A stretch of 12,060 bases of DNA from contig QGUP01000023.1 of the NCBI GenBank assembly GCA_003242505.1, forward strand, positions 1 to 12,060, in the 5' to 3' direction. Position numbers and translations under genes: made by a program. A model generated the notes under the pieces. The model worked only from the letters and a program-made list of their open reading frames with translations, did not search any database and was not told where the DNA came from. Shown here one piece after another: positions 1-6,562 of the stretch. Every line of letters begins with the position of its first letter. The first letter of the stretch is position 1. The stretch comes from Bacillota bacterium (GTDB taxonomy: Bacteria > Bacillota > Sulfobacillia > Symbiobacteriales > ZC4RG38).

Positions 1-1
1 A

Positions 2-91
2 ATGGGGGCCCTGGTCCGCTTCCTGGGTTTCGGTGGAGCCAGCTTAATCCCCGGGGCCGTGTTTTTTTTCGATGGGGGTTTGAGCTGTTGA
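2..91 (+). CDS. Possible C-terminal tail of an upstream gene (partial)
   Basis: The second forward frame is open from the window edge to a TGA at 89-91, giving about 29 residues that are hydrophobic and Gly-rich, with three Phe encoded by the T run at 62-69. Third codon positions are mostly G or C, as in the real genes here, and less so in the alternative open frame. The TGA overlaps an ATG at 91 (TGATG), an arrangement common in coupled operons. The tail is too short to recognise a family. If real, it is the preceding gene of the same operon. The alternative is a leader without a gene; the T8 tract lacks a clear terminator stem before it. Confidence 0.3.
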   Translation: MGALVRFLGFGGASLIPGAVFFFDGGLSC

Positions 92-114
92 TGGGCAGGC
101 GAGGAGGGGTCGAC

Positions 115-402
115 ATGTCGGTGACGGTGGAAACCATCCGCCAACGGGCGGCCCGCCGGCGGGAGCTGTGTCGCCGGGTGAAGCAGTTGATCGTGGAGCG
201 GCTCGAACTCGACATGGACCCTGACCTGATCACAGACGACCAGGCCCTGTTCGGGCGGGGGCTGGAGTTGGACTCCATCGACTCCCTGGAACTGGTGGTG
301 GCCATCCAGGATGAGTTCGGCGTGGCCATCACCGACGACAACAGCGAGGTGCTGCTGTCGGTGAACCGGATCGTGGACTACGTGGAGGCGAACCTGCCGT
401 GA
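115..402 (+). CDS. Acyl carrier protein
   Basis: A 95-residue acyl carrier protein, which would carry the growing acyl or polyketide chain on a 4'-phosphopantetheine arm in the cytoplasm. The attachment serine is Ser54 in L-D-S-I-D-S-L-E-L-V, which aligns with the ADSLDTVELV helix-II motif of E. coli AcpP; the following helix (AIQDEFGVAI) is also typical. Length is slightly above the usual 75-80 because of a basic N-terminal stretch (RQRAARRR, residues 9-16). ATG 115 is chosen because GAGGAGGGG at 101-109 precedes it at good spacing; TTG 88 and ATG 91 are in frame but lack a ribosome binding site. The frame is open upstream to the window edge, so a longer product is not formally excluded. The stop overlaps the next start (GTGA). 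A dedicated carrier for the downstream KS-CLF is more likely than the housekeeping AcpP. Confidence 0.88.
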   Translation: MSVTVETIRQRAARRRELCRRVKQLIVERLELDMDPDLITDDQALFGRGLELDSIDSLELVVAIQDEFGVAITDDNSEVLLSVNRIVDYVEANLP

Positions 403-956
403 CGCTTCCCGCTGATGCCCACCTGCGGATGCCAGTCCTGGATGCGGATACCATCCGGTCGATGCTTCCCCACCGCCATCCGTTCCTGATGCTGGACCGG
501 GTGGTCAGCCTGGAACCAGGGCGGCGGGGAGTGGCCATCAAGAACGTGAGCATCTCCGACCCGTGCTTTGCCGGCCACTTTCCAGGCCGGGCGATCTACC
601 CCGGGGTCCTGCTCGTCGAGTGCGTCGCACAACTGGCCGCTGTGGTCTACGTAAGCGGTGTCTTGGCTCGTCACGGCTGGACTCCCGGTCAGCCCGTTGC
701 GCCGGAAGCGGCCCAGTCCGTCGGTTACCTGGCCGCTATCCGTAGCCTCAAGTTTCTCCGGCCGGTACAGCCGGGGGACCAGGTGCAGTTCGAGGTCGAG
801 ATCGGCGGCCGCTTCGGTTCCCTCCTGGAAGTGCGGGCGATGGCGACCGTCGGCCCTGAGGCGGTCCTCCGGGGACAGATCGTTGTGTCGGAGCTGACCG
901 GTGACGACGGAGGGAGGGAGTGGCATGGCGCGGATGATGCCGGACCACTACGGTGA
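399..956 (+). CDS. FabZ-like 3-hydroxyacyl-ACP dehydratase
   Basis: A hotdog-fold dehydratase that would remove water from a 3-hydroxyacyl-ACP to give the trans-2-enoyl thioester. The hallmark LPHRHPFLMLDRV lies at residues 23-35, and the catalytic pair is His60 (FAGHFPG) and Glu74 (PGVLLVECVAQ). The 14-residue separation matches E. coli FabZ. At 185 residues it is longer than typical FabZ (about 145-155), with a small insertion around residues 90-110 and a longer C-terminus. The GTG at 399 overlaps the ACP stop and has GGAGG at 384-388; ATG 429 is an alternative start. The last 32 nt overlap the next gene. Its place beside an ACP and a KS-CLF suggests a pathway-dedicated dehydratase rather than the primary fatty-acid enzyme, which is an inference. 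Confidence 0.87.
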   Translation: MTLPADAHLRMPVLDADTIRSMLPHRHPFLMLDRVVSLEPGRRGVAIKNVSISDPCFAGHFPGRAIYPGVLLVECVAQLAAVVYVSGVLARHGWTPGQPVAPEAAQSVGYLAAIRSLKFLRPVQPGDQVQFEVEIGGRFGSLLEVRAMATVGPEAVLRGQIVVSELTGDDGGREWHGADDAGPLR

Positions 957-1959
957 TCCTGCCGCGGAGTACACGGCGTTGCGGCATGGAGCGGGGCTTC
1001 TGGACTACTCCGACATGGGCAAGTTCCGGGTTTCCGGGCCAGGCGCTGCTGAGTTCCTGAATTACCTGGTGACCCGGGACATCCTGTTCCTGTTGGAGGA
1101 CCGCACCGCCAACTGCCTCATGCTGCGGGCGGACGGCAGCGTGGTCGGGGAAGTGCTGGTCTACAACCTCGGTGACGCATACTGGGTGGAGGTCTGGCCG
1201 GCCCAGCGGGAGGCGGTCCGCGCACACCTGCTGACCGCGGCCGAAGGCGCGGAGGGGGTGGAGGTCCACGACGAGAGCGAAGACTTCCGGGTGCTGGCGG
1301 TAGAGGGCCCGGAGGCCTTCCGGCTGGTGCAGACCCTGGTGGACTTCCCCATCTCGGTGATTGCCTACCGCAGCTTCGTCCGCGTCCGGTGGAACGGCCG
1401 CCCGCTGCTCATCTGCCGTACCGGCGTGACAGGGGAGTACGGCTACAAGGTCTACGTGGAACCGGACATGGCCGAGGCGCTATGGCAGCACCTGACCGGT
1501 CTGGGCGCGGTGCCGTGCGGCTTGCAGGCCCTCAACGTCTGCCGGATGGAGGCCCGTTTTGTCAACCTCGAAGACGAAGCCCCCGGCGACTGGTTCACCC
1601 CGTTTGACGTCGGGCTGCAGTGGATGCTCGACTTCAACAAGGACTTCCAGGGGAAGGAGGCCCTGGCAGAGCTACGGAAGCAGGGAACGGAAACAGAGGT
1701 GGTGTTGTTCGCCGCCCCAGGCCGGGATCCCTTGCCCAGGGGTGCCACGGTGCTCGCAGGGGAAGAACCCATCGGCCGGGTGACCCACAGCCTCTACTCC
1801 CCTGGGTTGGACAAGGTAATCGGGGTCGCCGCAATCCGGTCCGAGTTTGCCGCTTCCGGGCTGGAGTTGCACGTGAAGGCCGACGGCCAGGAGGTGCCGA
1901 TTGTGACCTGCTCGTCGCCTTTCCGGGTGCCAACCAGCCTGAGCGTCAGGATGAGGTAG
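925..1959 (+). CDS. Divergent GcvT-like (aminomethyltransferase-fold) protein
   Basis: A 344-residue member of the GcvT/DmdA/YgfZ folate-binding superfamily. It keeps the GcvT layout: AGLLDYSDMGKFRVSGPGA near residues 23-41, LVTRDI at 48-53, RTGVTGEYGYKVY in the middle, a GKEAL segment and a C-terminal beta-barrel. Compared with the canonical copy at 10806 it lacks the N-terminal PFGGWEMPVQY region, the catalytic Asp-Asp of VVDDVLVY is Gly75-Glu76 (VVGEVLVY), and GARDTLR is replaced by QALNVCR. Normal glycine-cleavage chemistry is therefore doubtful; a different one-carbon transfer or a folate-binding structural role is possible. ATG 925 is chosen because AGGGAGGGAG at 911-920 precedes it; GTG 901 is the alternative. 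It sits inside an acyl-chain operon with no gcvH or gcvP nearby, which argues for a pathway-specific role. The exact function is unknown. Confidence 0.8.
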   Translation: MARMMPDHYGDPAAEYTALRHGAGLLDYSDMGKFRVSGPGAAEFLNYLVTRDILFLLEDRTANCLMLRADGSVVGEVLVYNLGDAYWVEVWPAQREAVRAHLLTAAEGAEGVEVHDESEDFRVLAVEGPEAFRLVQTLVDFPISVIAYRSFVRVRWNGRPLLICRTGVTGEYGYKVYVEPDMAEALWQHLTGLGAVPCGLQALNVCRMEARFVNLEDEAPGDWFTPFDVGLQWMLDFNKDFQGKEALAELRKQGTETEVVLFAAPGRDPLPRGATVLAGEEPIGRVTHSLYSPGLDKVIGVAAIRSEFAASGLELHVKADGQEVPIVTCSSPFRVPTSLSVRMR

Positions 1960-1965
1960 GAGGCC

Positions 1966-4412
1966 ATGGTTCGTAGCGAGCCAATTGTGGTGACGGGGCT
2001 GTCCATCATCTGCGCCCTGGGAGAAGACACCACCACGGTCTGGCAGGCCGTCCGGGAGGGGCGGTGCGGGATCCGGGAGATTCGGAACGTGGACGTGACG
2101 CAACTCGGTTTTCGCCTGGGGGGGAGGCTGCCGACTTCAACCCCCATCGCTACCTGAGCCGGCGGCAGGTCCGCCGCCTGGACCGCAGTGCCCAGATGGC
2201 GGTGGTGGCGGCCCAGGCTGCGGTCCAGGCGGCTGATCTGGACCTGGGGGCCGTCAAACCCTACCGGGTGGGCATCGCCATGGGTACCTCGGTAGGGGGG
2301 CTCGTGCGTGGCGAGACCTTCCACCGGCAGCTCCTGACCCGCGGTTATGCTCGCACGAATCCGGCGCTGCTCCGGACCTATCCTCTCTACTCGGCGAGCG
2401 ACGCGGTGAGCCACCATCTCGGCATCAAGGGGCCGAAGTTTGTGGTCTCCAACGCCTGTGCAGCCGGCGCCAACGCCATCGGGTTAGCCCTGGACCTCCT
2501 GCGCTCCCGGCAGGTCGACGTCGTCCTGGCCGGAGGCGTTGACCCGCTGGACATCCTTTCCCTGGCTGGCTTCAACAGCTTGCAAGCCGTCGATCCCAGG
2601 CCCTGTGCGCCGTATAGCCGTAGCAGCGGCATCAACATCGGCGAGGGGGCAGCCTGGCTGGTGCTGGAGCCGGAAGAGCGGGCCCGGGCCCGGTCGGCAC
2701 CTATCCTGGCGTACCTGCTGGGGTACGGGCTGAGCGCGGACGCCTATCACCCCACGGCACCGGACCCTGCGGGCAGCGGTGCTCTCCGGTCCATGGAGCG
2801 GGCCATCCGCCGGGCAGGCCTGACGGTCGATGCGATTGACTACATCAACGGCCACGGCACCGGCACCGCTGCCAACGACGATGCGGAACCCCGGGCTGTC
2901 GTGACCCTGTTCAAGAACCGGGCCCGGGAGGTCCCCATCAGCAGCACCAAGTCCCAGATCGGTCACACCCTGGGTGCTGCCGGGGCCATCGAAGCAGCGA
3001 TCTGTGTCTTGGCCCTGCGGGACCAGGTGCTGCCGCCGACGGTCAATTTCGACCCTGACGCCGCCCGCTACGACCTCGATTTTGTGCCCGGCGCAGCCCG
3101 ACCGGCGCGGGTGGAGAACGTCCTGTCCAACTCCTTTGCCTTCGGGGGCAACAACTGCTCCCTCGTGTTTGGCCGCAAGGCCGTTCGGAGCCAGCCTGCC
3201 CTGGACACGCCTGTGGTGATCACCGGGGTAGGCGTCGTCTCTCCCCTGGGAGTCGGGTATCGGGCCTTCTTGGAGGCGGTGCGGGAGGGCCGCCTCGGTC
3301 TGCGACCGGTGGAAATCCCGGAGCTGGCTCCATGCCGCGGCCGGCTGGCAGGGGAAGTGCGGGATCCCAGCTATCGGCGCCTGGTGGACCCTGCCTACGC
3401 GCGCCGCCTTGATCAAATCGGGCTTCTCGCGGTGGCATCGGCCCGTATGGCCTGTCAGGACGCGGGCCTGCGGGTTCAACCGTCCAACGCCGACCGGATC
3501 GGCGTGATCTTTGCCACCGGCACCGGGCCGATGGAGACGGTGGAAGCCGTCAGCCGGACGATTATCTTGGAAGGCCCGCACAGGGTAAACCCGCGCCTGT
3601 TTCCCAACACGGTGATGAACGCTGCCGCGGGCCACGTGTGCATCTCTCTGCAAATCAAGGGGCCGACGTCGACCCTGGCCACTGGCTGTGTGGCTGGTCT
3701 CCAGGCCATTTGGTACGCGGGCGAGCTTATCCGAAACGGAGAGGCCGATGCGGTGCTGGTGGTAGGGGCGGACGAGTACACTCCCGTCCTCCACATCGGC
3801 TACGACCGGCTCAGGGCGCTGACCGATACGGCGGTCCGGCCGTACGACCGGAACCGGTCGGGGACGGCCCTGGCCGCGGCAGGGGTGGCCCTGGTTCTGG
3901 AGTCGGCGGCTCACGCTGTGACCCGGGGAGCCCCGATCCGGGGGCAGGTTCTGGGTTTCGGCGCGGCGGCGGACGCCGGCCCGCTGCTCCACAACGATCC
4001 CGCCGGGACGGCCTGGGCCGAGTGTTTTCGCATCTGCCTGGACAACGCCGGGGTACTGCCCGGCGACGTTGGCTGTGTGTTCGGGGCTGCCCGGGGGGCC
4101 AGGCAGGTAGACCAGGGCGAGGCCCGGGCTCTGGCCGAGGTCTTCGGCCGGGACCGGCCGCCCCGACTGGCGAACCTGACGGGACAGGTGGGCTATGCCC
4201 AGTCGACCGCCGCGCTGCTCTCCCTGGTGGTAGCCCTTGAGACCATGGCGACCGGCTGGGTACCGCCGGTGATGGGGCTGGAGGAACCCTTGCCGGAGGT
4301 GGAGCCGCTGCTCCGGTCCCCGGCCGAGGCTGCCGGCAAGCCATGCCTGATTAGCGCCGGGGCCTGGGGCGGCACCTATGCCGCAGTCCTCGCCGGTCCG
4401 TGGGGAGCGTGA
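1966..4412 (+). CDS. Fused ketosynthase / chain-length-factor-like protein, frameshifted at G7
   Basis: Two beta-ketoacyl synthase domains in tandem, about 815 residues if one frame. The start (ATG 1966, AGGAGG at 1958-1963) reads PIVVTGLSIICALGED in frame 1 and stops at 2157. The rest of the protein, starting at GGEAADFNPHRYL, is in another frame through 4412. The switch lies in the G run at 2118-2124, where one more G would give an uninterrupted protein. KS1 keeps a full Cys-His-His triad: Cys codon 2457 (NACAAG), His 2853 (GHGTGT), His 2964 (GHTLGA). KS2, from about 3210, keeps a Cys (codon 3687, ATGCVAG) but has lost both His: FGAARGA replaces HGTGT, and Gln (codon 4185) replaces the second His. 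KS2 is therefore chain-length-factor-like. Fused KS-CLF pairs are known from PfaC-type synthases. The break may be a sequencing error, a decaying gene, or ribosomal or transcriptional slippage. Confidence 0.85.
2118..2124 (+). other. G7 run at the reading-frame break of the KS-CLF gene
   Basis: Seven consecutive G follow the CCT at 2115-2117. Reading in from the 1966 frame, the last two full codons of the run are GGG (2119-2121) and GGG (2122-2124). A slip of one base backward re-pairs both and enters the downstream frame, so the run formally fits the X-XXY-YYZ pattern of a -1 slippery site. Homopolymers of this length are also classic places for sequencing or assembly indels. The nearest obvious hairpin (six base pairs, 2160-2176) is about 35 nt downstream, farther than usual for programmed frameshifting. 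Confidence 0.6.
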
Positions 4413-4882
4413 ACGGTTTGTACGTGGTTGCCAAGGCCCTCCACGTTTTCGGGGCAGTGGTGTTCATCGGGAACATCATTACCGCTGCCCTGTGGAAACT
4501 GAGGGCGGATGCGACCCGCAACCCCCGGGTGGTTCTGGAAACGGTCCGCACCGTCCACCTCTGCGACTGGGTCTTTACCGCACCTGGTGTGGCCCTCTTG
4601 TTGGGCTCCGGGCTGTTCATGGCCGCCAGGGCGGGCATCCCCATCTGGGATGTCTTCTGGCTGCGCACCGCCTTTGTGCTCCTGAACGTCACCGGGGTCC
4701 TGTGGGTGGCAGTGCTGCTCCCCGTGCAGAGCGCACTGATCCGGGAAGCTGCCCGGGGGTTGGAACAGGGGCAGATCACCCACCGTTATCGGACGCTCTC
4801 CCTGGTGTGGAACGCCGTGGGGCTGGTGGCTACGTTGCTGCCCTTGATCAATCTCTACCTGATGATTGCCCGCCCGACGTGA
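4409..4882 (+). CDS. DUF2269-type four-helix integral membrane protein
   Basis: About 157 residues with four hydrophobic segments (approximately residues 3-28, 50-72, 80-105 and 131-154). The N-terminal pattern KALHVFGAVVFIGNIITAALWKLRAD, followed by a DWVFT..GVALLL..G segment, matches my recollection of the DUF2269 family of predicted bacterial membrane proteins, whose function is not established. GTG 4409 overlaps the KS-CLF stop (GTGA); GTG 4400 is also in frame. Neither has a well-spaced ribosome binding site, so expression probably depends on translational coupling. In this operon it might help membrane delivery or anchoring of the acyl product, but nothing in the sequence shows a transport or catalytic site. 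Confidence 0.78.
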   Translation: MNGLYVVAKALHVFGAVVFIGNIITAALWKLRADATRNPRVVLETVRTVHLCDWVFTAPGVALLLGSGLFMAARAGIPIWDVFWLRTAFVLLNVTGVLWVAVLLPVQSALIREAARGLEQGQITHRYRTLSLVWNAVGLVATLLPLINLYLMIARPT

Positions 4883-4899
4883 GGGGAGGGACCGGGCTG

Positions 4900-5748
4900 G
4901 TGTGGGTGTCGGTCCCCGGTGCGTCCCCGATCTTCTGTCGCCGGTGGCCGGGGCAGGGTTGGCCTGTGGTCATTCTCCACGGCGCCTGGCAGGAGTCTGC
5001 CGACTATGCCGGTGTGGCCGAGCGGCTATCCGGGTGGGGCCTCGACGTATGGGTTCCCGACCTCCGGGGATTTGGCCGCTCACCTGGGCACCGGTGCCAT
5101 ATCGGCAGCTTTGAGGAATACCGACGGGACCTGGTTGCCTTACTGGCCGCGGTCGGTCGTGCCAGGGGTGGCGGTACCGCCCCAGGAACCCCGGCGACGA
5201 GGGTCATTGCCCTGGGTCACAGCATGGGCGCCCTGTTGGCTCTCGATCTTGCCCTTGCGGTTCCAGACGGTGTTGCAGCCGTGGTGGCCTCAGCTCCCCT
5301 TCTCCAGTTTGCTCCCGGGGCCGGCCCACGCCCCTGGGAGCGGATGGCCCTCCGCTGGCTGGGAAAGCTGATGCCCACGTACACTGTCCGGCGCCACCCG
5401 GGGCGCAGCGGCGACCTTCGGAACGAGCCGCGGACGATGACCCTCCGCTGGTCCGCCGAGTTGCTACGGCTGCAAGCCCGGGTCCGACGGGGCTTAACCC
5501 AACTCCGTTGCCCCGTGCTCTTCCTCTGCGGCCAGAAGGACCGGTTGGCCGATTTCCGCCCCCTGGTTCGCCAGGTGGAGTCGGCCAGGTCTTCGACCTG
5601 GTCCCTACGGCTCCTGCCCCGCCAGGGCCACGAATTGCTGACGGGCAGCGAGCGGGAGAGCACCCTGCGGGAGGTGGAGGACTGGCTCGTGAGCTTGGGC
5701 CTCTTGCCGGGAGCGCACCGGCGGGCCGTTTCTACGCCTGCGCCCTGA
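4900..5748 (+). CDS. Alpha/beta hydrolase, lysophospholipase / monoacylglycerol-lipase type
   Basis: A 282-residue serine hydrolase of the alpha/beta fold. The oxyanion HG is at residues 27-28 (VVILHGAW), followed by VPDLRGFGRSPG. The nucleophile elbow GHSMG places Ser108, with Asp214 (LCGQKDRLAD) and His244 (RQGHELL) completing the triad. The overall pattern resembles Hydrolase_4/PldB-like enzymes that cleave acyl esters or thioesters. GTG 4900 is chosen because GAGGGGAGGG at 4881-4890 precedes it; GTG 4879 overlaps the upstream stop and GTG 4906 is also possible. The frame is open upstream to 4378, but that stretch only overlaps the membrane-protein gene. As the last gene of the operon it could release the finished chain from the ACP or esterify or hydrolyse it. 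That role is inferred from position only. Confidence 0.85.
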   Translation: MWVSVPGASPIFCRRWPGQGWPVVILHGAWQESADYAGVAERLSGWGLDVWVPDLRGFGRSPGHRCHIGSFEEYRRDLVALLAAVGRARGGGTAPGTPATRVIALGHSMGALLALDLALAVPDGVAAVVASAPLLQFAPGAGPRPWERMALRWLGKLMPTYTVRRHPGRSGDLRNEPRTMTLRWSAELLRLQARVRRGLTQLRCPVLFLCGQKDRLADFRPLVRQVESARSSTWSLRLLPRQGHELLTGSERESTLREVEDWLVSLGLLPGAHRRAVSTPAP

Positions 5749-6367
5749 CCGTGCCGGCGGAGGCGGGAGGGGGGTATCCTGAAGACGGATGAAGATGGCC
5801 CGGACCAGAGTGTCCGGGCTTTTCTCGCGGGCGTCCGGCGGCGTGCAGCGCTCGACACGGAGGTGGTCCGGCGTCATAATACAAGCGGAACCGCAATTTT
5901 CCTGTCCGGGAGGGTATCGGGCCCAGGGGAGCCAGTGCGTCGACGGCCGCGGAAGGCCTGGGGGGCGTGGCGGAAGGGGGGAGATTCGACGGTGCCCGCT
6001 GCTTCACGAAGCAGTGCCGCAGATCCCCGCAGAGCATCTTGGCCTCCAGCGCTCCCTGGACGTCCGGGTCCTTCCGGCCGTCGCCGTCGTGGTCGCCGTG
6101 GTGGTCCCGGTGATCCCGCTTCATTTCATCAGTCTTGAAATTGATGTTCTTTCGCAAAACTGCGTCGATTATGACTTTGGCGATACACTTCTCCTTGACC
6201 TCGTCCTTGACCACGCCACCGACGCAGCACTGGGTAACATCCACCCGCTTGACCACGTCCTTGATTTCGAAAGCCGGGGGTTTGAGAGGAATCTCCGTAC
6301 AGATCAGGTGCTGAGTCTCGCCGAGTCCCAGGACGACGGGAACCTTGATGCACTTGAGCTCGGACAC
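5732..6367 (-). CDS. SPOCS/DUF3794-like spore-coat-type protein with unrecognised tail
   Basis: The first ~80 of 211 residues look genuine: residues 29-47 resemble the PxPALEIK...xxxVxxTQC pattern, and residues 60-79 (VIIDAVLRKNINFKT) resemble the closing strands of DUF3794/SPOCS-type spore-coat or exosporium proteins. Cys residues are frequent (6, 23, 47, 48, 61, 113, 119). Residues 84-97 form a His/Asp-rich stretch that could bind metal or be a flexible linker. The last ~85 residues are Pro/Arg-rich, unrecognised, and run through the opposing operon's terminator, so the true end may be earlier, perhaps because of an indel in the C runs near 5960-5985. GTG 6367 has a near-perfect AGGAGGTG (6383-6376) eight bases upstream, plus a sigma-K-like promoter. 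Family assignment is from memory of motifs. Confidence 0.55.
   Translation of the reverse strand: MSELKCIKVPVVLGLGETQHLICTEIPLKPPAFEIKDVVKRVDVTQCCVGGVVKDEVKEKCIAKVIIDAVLRKNINFKTDEMKRDHRDHHGDHDGDGRKDPDVQGALEAKMLCGDLRHCFVKQRAPSNLPPSATPPRPSAAVDALAPLGPIPSRTGKLRFRLYYDAGPPPCRALHAAGRPREKPGHSGPGHLHPSSGYPPPASAGTVRAQA
5798..5823 (+). terminator. Intrinsic terminator of the KS-CLF operon
   Basis: A perfect 8-bp stem, GCCCGGAC (5798-5805) paired with GTCCGGGC (5812-5819), around a 6-nt loop and followed by TTTT at 5820-5823. It lies about 50 nt after the hydrolase stop and ends the first operon. The same stem falls inside the 3' part of the long minus-strand reading frame. Confidence 0.85.
5852..5880 (+). 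promoter_or_regulatory. Possible sigma-A-like promoter, antisense to the coat-type gene
   Basis: TCGACA (5852-5857) and CATAAT (5875-5880), each five of six to consensus, are separated by 17 bases. It lies after the operon terminator and points into the 3' part of the minus-strand reading frame, where no plus-strand gene is convincing. It could drive an antisense transcript or be a chance match. Confidence 0.25.
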
Positions 6368-6399
6368 CTGGGTTTCACCTCCTGGTGCGCCTCTACGGG

Positions 6400-6427
6400 T
6401 ACTCTATGCGCCCCCGGCAACCGGAGT
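6400..6427 (-). promoter_or_regulatory. Sigma-K-like promoter of the minus-strand coat-type gene
   Basis: On the minus strand, CATAGAGTA (plus 6408-6400) matches the Bacillus sigma-K -10 consensus CATANNNTA, preceded by G. An AC dinucleotide (plus 6427-6426) lies exactly 17 bases upstream, the published -35 and spacing pattern. The gene's ribosome binding site follows about 17 bases downstream. The elements are short, so chance is possible, but position, orientation and the coat-like product agree. Confidence 0.45.
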
Positions 6428-6562
6428 TACTCATAACGGACTTATGTTCGCTGTACGGACCGATCCGCCGGGGCCGGGCCTGTCCACCGACCAGCCGGAC
6501 CCGAGAGGCCGCTGGCGATGGGGCGGGGGACGGCGGTCCTGGCACGGAGGAGGGGAGTCGCC

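Noticed and set aside
2484..3992. A 502-residue open frame on the minus strand across the KS-CLF gene
   Set aside because: It lies opposite a clearly coding KS-CLF gene with intact motifs; its translation is Arg/Gly/Pro-rich with no family pattern, typical of antisense frames in GC-rich genes.
2064..4412. Taking ATG 2064 as the true start of the KS gene
   Set aside because: Residues before the G7 run in that frame do not look like a KS, while the 1966 frame gives a perfect KS N-terminus; a frameshift explains both.
4378..4899. Extension of the hydrolase start upstream to 4378
   Set aside because: The upstream part only reads the membrane-protein gene in another frame; the alpha/beta fold begins after 4900 where a ribosome binding site is present.
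5585..5601. Perfect 7-bp hairpin with a TTC loop
   Set aside because: It lies within the hydrolase coding region between the catalytic Asp and His, has no T tract, and needs no regulatory explanation.
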